64,000 nucleotides of DNA from Cyclobacteriaceae bacterium (GTDB taxonomy: Bacteria; Bacteroidota; Bacteroidia; Cytophagales; Cyclobacteriaceae), in the NCBI GenBank assembly GCA_019638355.1, contig JAHBTY010000003.1, positions 397,325-461,324 on the forward strand, read 5' to 3'. Position 1 is the first letter of the stretch; each line of letters starts with the position of its first letter. Of this stretch, positions 63,345 through 64,000 are shown one piece after another. The notes below the pieces were generated by a model. That model worked only from the letters and a program-made list of their open reading frames with translations. It was not told the DNA's origin and did not search any database. A program made the position numbers and the translations under genes.

Positions 63345-64000
63345 ATGATCCCCCATTTTTTACGCACCACTATTCTGGTTCTGCTTCCCTTTGTTTTGCT
63401 GGCTCAGAATAAGCCCGGTCTTCAATTGCCCATAAAAAAGACTTCAACACCCATTGTGCTGGATGGCAAACTGGATGAAGATTTTTGGAAGGATGCTGCG
63501 GTGGCTACCAACTTTTACATGAACTATCCATACGATACAGCGCAGGCGCCTTTCCAAACAGAAGCCCGGCTTGCATTTGATGAACACATGCTTTACGTAG
63601 CATTTGTTTGTTACGATGATGATACGCCCGACCTGATGCAATCCTTGCGCAGGGATTTTGATTTCGACCGCACCGATAACATTGGTGTTTACATGGGTAC
63701 TTATAACGATCGTATCAATGGTTTTTATTTTCAGGTAACTCCCTATGGTGTACAAGCCGAAGGTGTAATTGCCACCGGTGGGGCAGGCGATGAAAGTTAT
63801 AATGATACGTGGGATAATAAGTGGTACTCGAAAGTAGTGCGCGAAAAGGATAAGTGGATAGCAGAACTCGCTATTCCATTTAAAAGTTTTCGCTATAAGA
63901 GTATTGAAGAATGGAACATTACTTTTTTAAGATGGGATCGGAAACGAAATCTGGCTTCCAGTTGGATAGCAACACCTATTCAGTTTATTCCTGCTTCGTT
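63345..64000 (+). CDS. DUF5916/CBM9-like exported protein, 3'-truncated by window
   Basis: The frame is open from the ATG at 63345 to the window end, 218 codons visible. A signal peptide (about 25 residues, ending LLAQ) is followed by a CBM9-like beta-sandwich start: IVLDGKLDEDFWKDAAVA, then the EARLAFDEHMLYVAFVCYDD strand and the DNIGVYMGTY motif. Such N-terminal domains introduce DUF5916 proteins, large exported proteins of unknown function in Bacteroidota. The C-terminal barrel-like region lies beyond the window. Confidence 0.82.
   Translation, partial: MIPHFLRTTILVLLPFVLLAQNKPGLQLPIKKTSTPIVLDGKLDEDFWKDAAVATNFYMNYPYDTAQAPFQTEARLAFDEHMLYVAFVCYDDDTPDLMQSLRRDFDFDRTDNIGVYMGTYNDRINGFYFQVTPYGVQAEGVIATGGAGDESYNDTWDNKWYSKVVREKDKWIAELAIPFKSFRYKSIEEWNITFLRWDRKRNLASSWIATPIQFIPAS

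Noticed and set aside
63444-63755. Minus-strand open frame at the window end
   Set aside because: It is the shadow of the plus-strand DUF5916 gene, which has a signal peptide and CBM9-like motifs.
1-64000. tRNA, rRNA or CRISPR
   Set aside because: No cloverleaf-like tRNA, rRNA segment or regularly spaced repeat-spacer array was recognised by reading; a computed scan was not possible.

Overview
The window is chromosomal DNA of a member of the Bacteroidota, most likely Cytophagales. The grounds are a C-terminal type IX secretion sorting domain (29304-30008), a Bacteroidota-type RNA polymerase omega subunit, the bamD-rpoZ-coaBC-DUF4835-recN cluster, an OstA-like protein, LytTR signalling, several TAnnTTTG -7 boxes close to start codons and almost no Shine-Dalgarno sequences. 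No rRNA, tRNA, CRISPR array, integrase or transposase was recognised. The first and last genes run off the window.

Layout: 1-5.6 kb, AddAB-type helicase-nuclease pair. 5.6-10.3 kb, Pr6Pr membrane protein, YceI, a Crp-like regulator, a YkgJ zinc protein coupled to a P1 peptidase, and a class IV aminotransferase. 10.3-11.8 kb, a low-GC accessory island with a HEPN/MNT toxin-antitoxin pair and a small membrane protein between boundary repeats. 11.8-17.6 kb, KdsB, NfeD protease, LysM and OmpA envelope proteins and a TIGR02757 protein. 17.6-18.2 kb, gene-free and repeat-rich. 18.2-20.6 kb, GMC oxidoreductase with its small subunit. 20.8-24.1 kb, ECF sigma/anti-sigma pair, small membrane protein, DASS anion transporter, RRM protein. 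24.2-29.2 kb, the recN-to-bamD operon. 29.3-36.8 kb, sorting-domain protein, OstA, TilS, malate dehydrogenase, LytTR two-component pair with a methyltransferase. 37.0-39.7 kb, second sigma/anti-sigma operon. 39.9-45.1 kb, MacA-like adaptor, MacB-like permease (no ATPase), TolC and an RND adaptor. 45.1-54.6 kb, two six-bladed-propeller lipoproteins, two divergent RND pumps, a mini-HTH protein and a secreted six-cysteine peptide. 54.6-58.0 kb, altronate/KDG catabolism (UxaA, KdgK, Eda). 58.0-59.0 kb, a leucine-rich-repeat gene packaged like an integron cassette. 59.0-64 kb, PurB, a nested palindromic element, a third sigma factor with a membrane partner, a membrane protein, an alpha/beta hydrolase and the start of a DUF5916 protein.

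The most unusual part is 44-54.6 kb. A cysteine-rich secreted peptide lies between a mini-HTH gene and a propeller lipoprotein, all flanked by two RND pumps. The other propeller lipoprotein is preceded by what looks like a decayed paralogous peptide gene: it keeps a 28-nt leader matching 25 of 28 bases and the same downstream hairpin arrangement. The second highlight is 58041-59008, which has the anatomy of a single integron cassette inserted at a GTT site, although no integrase is present in the window.
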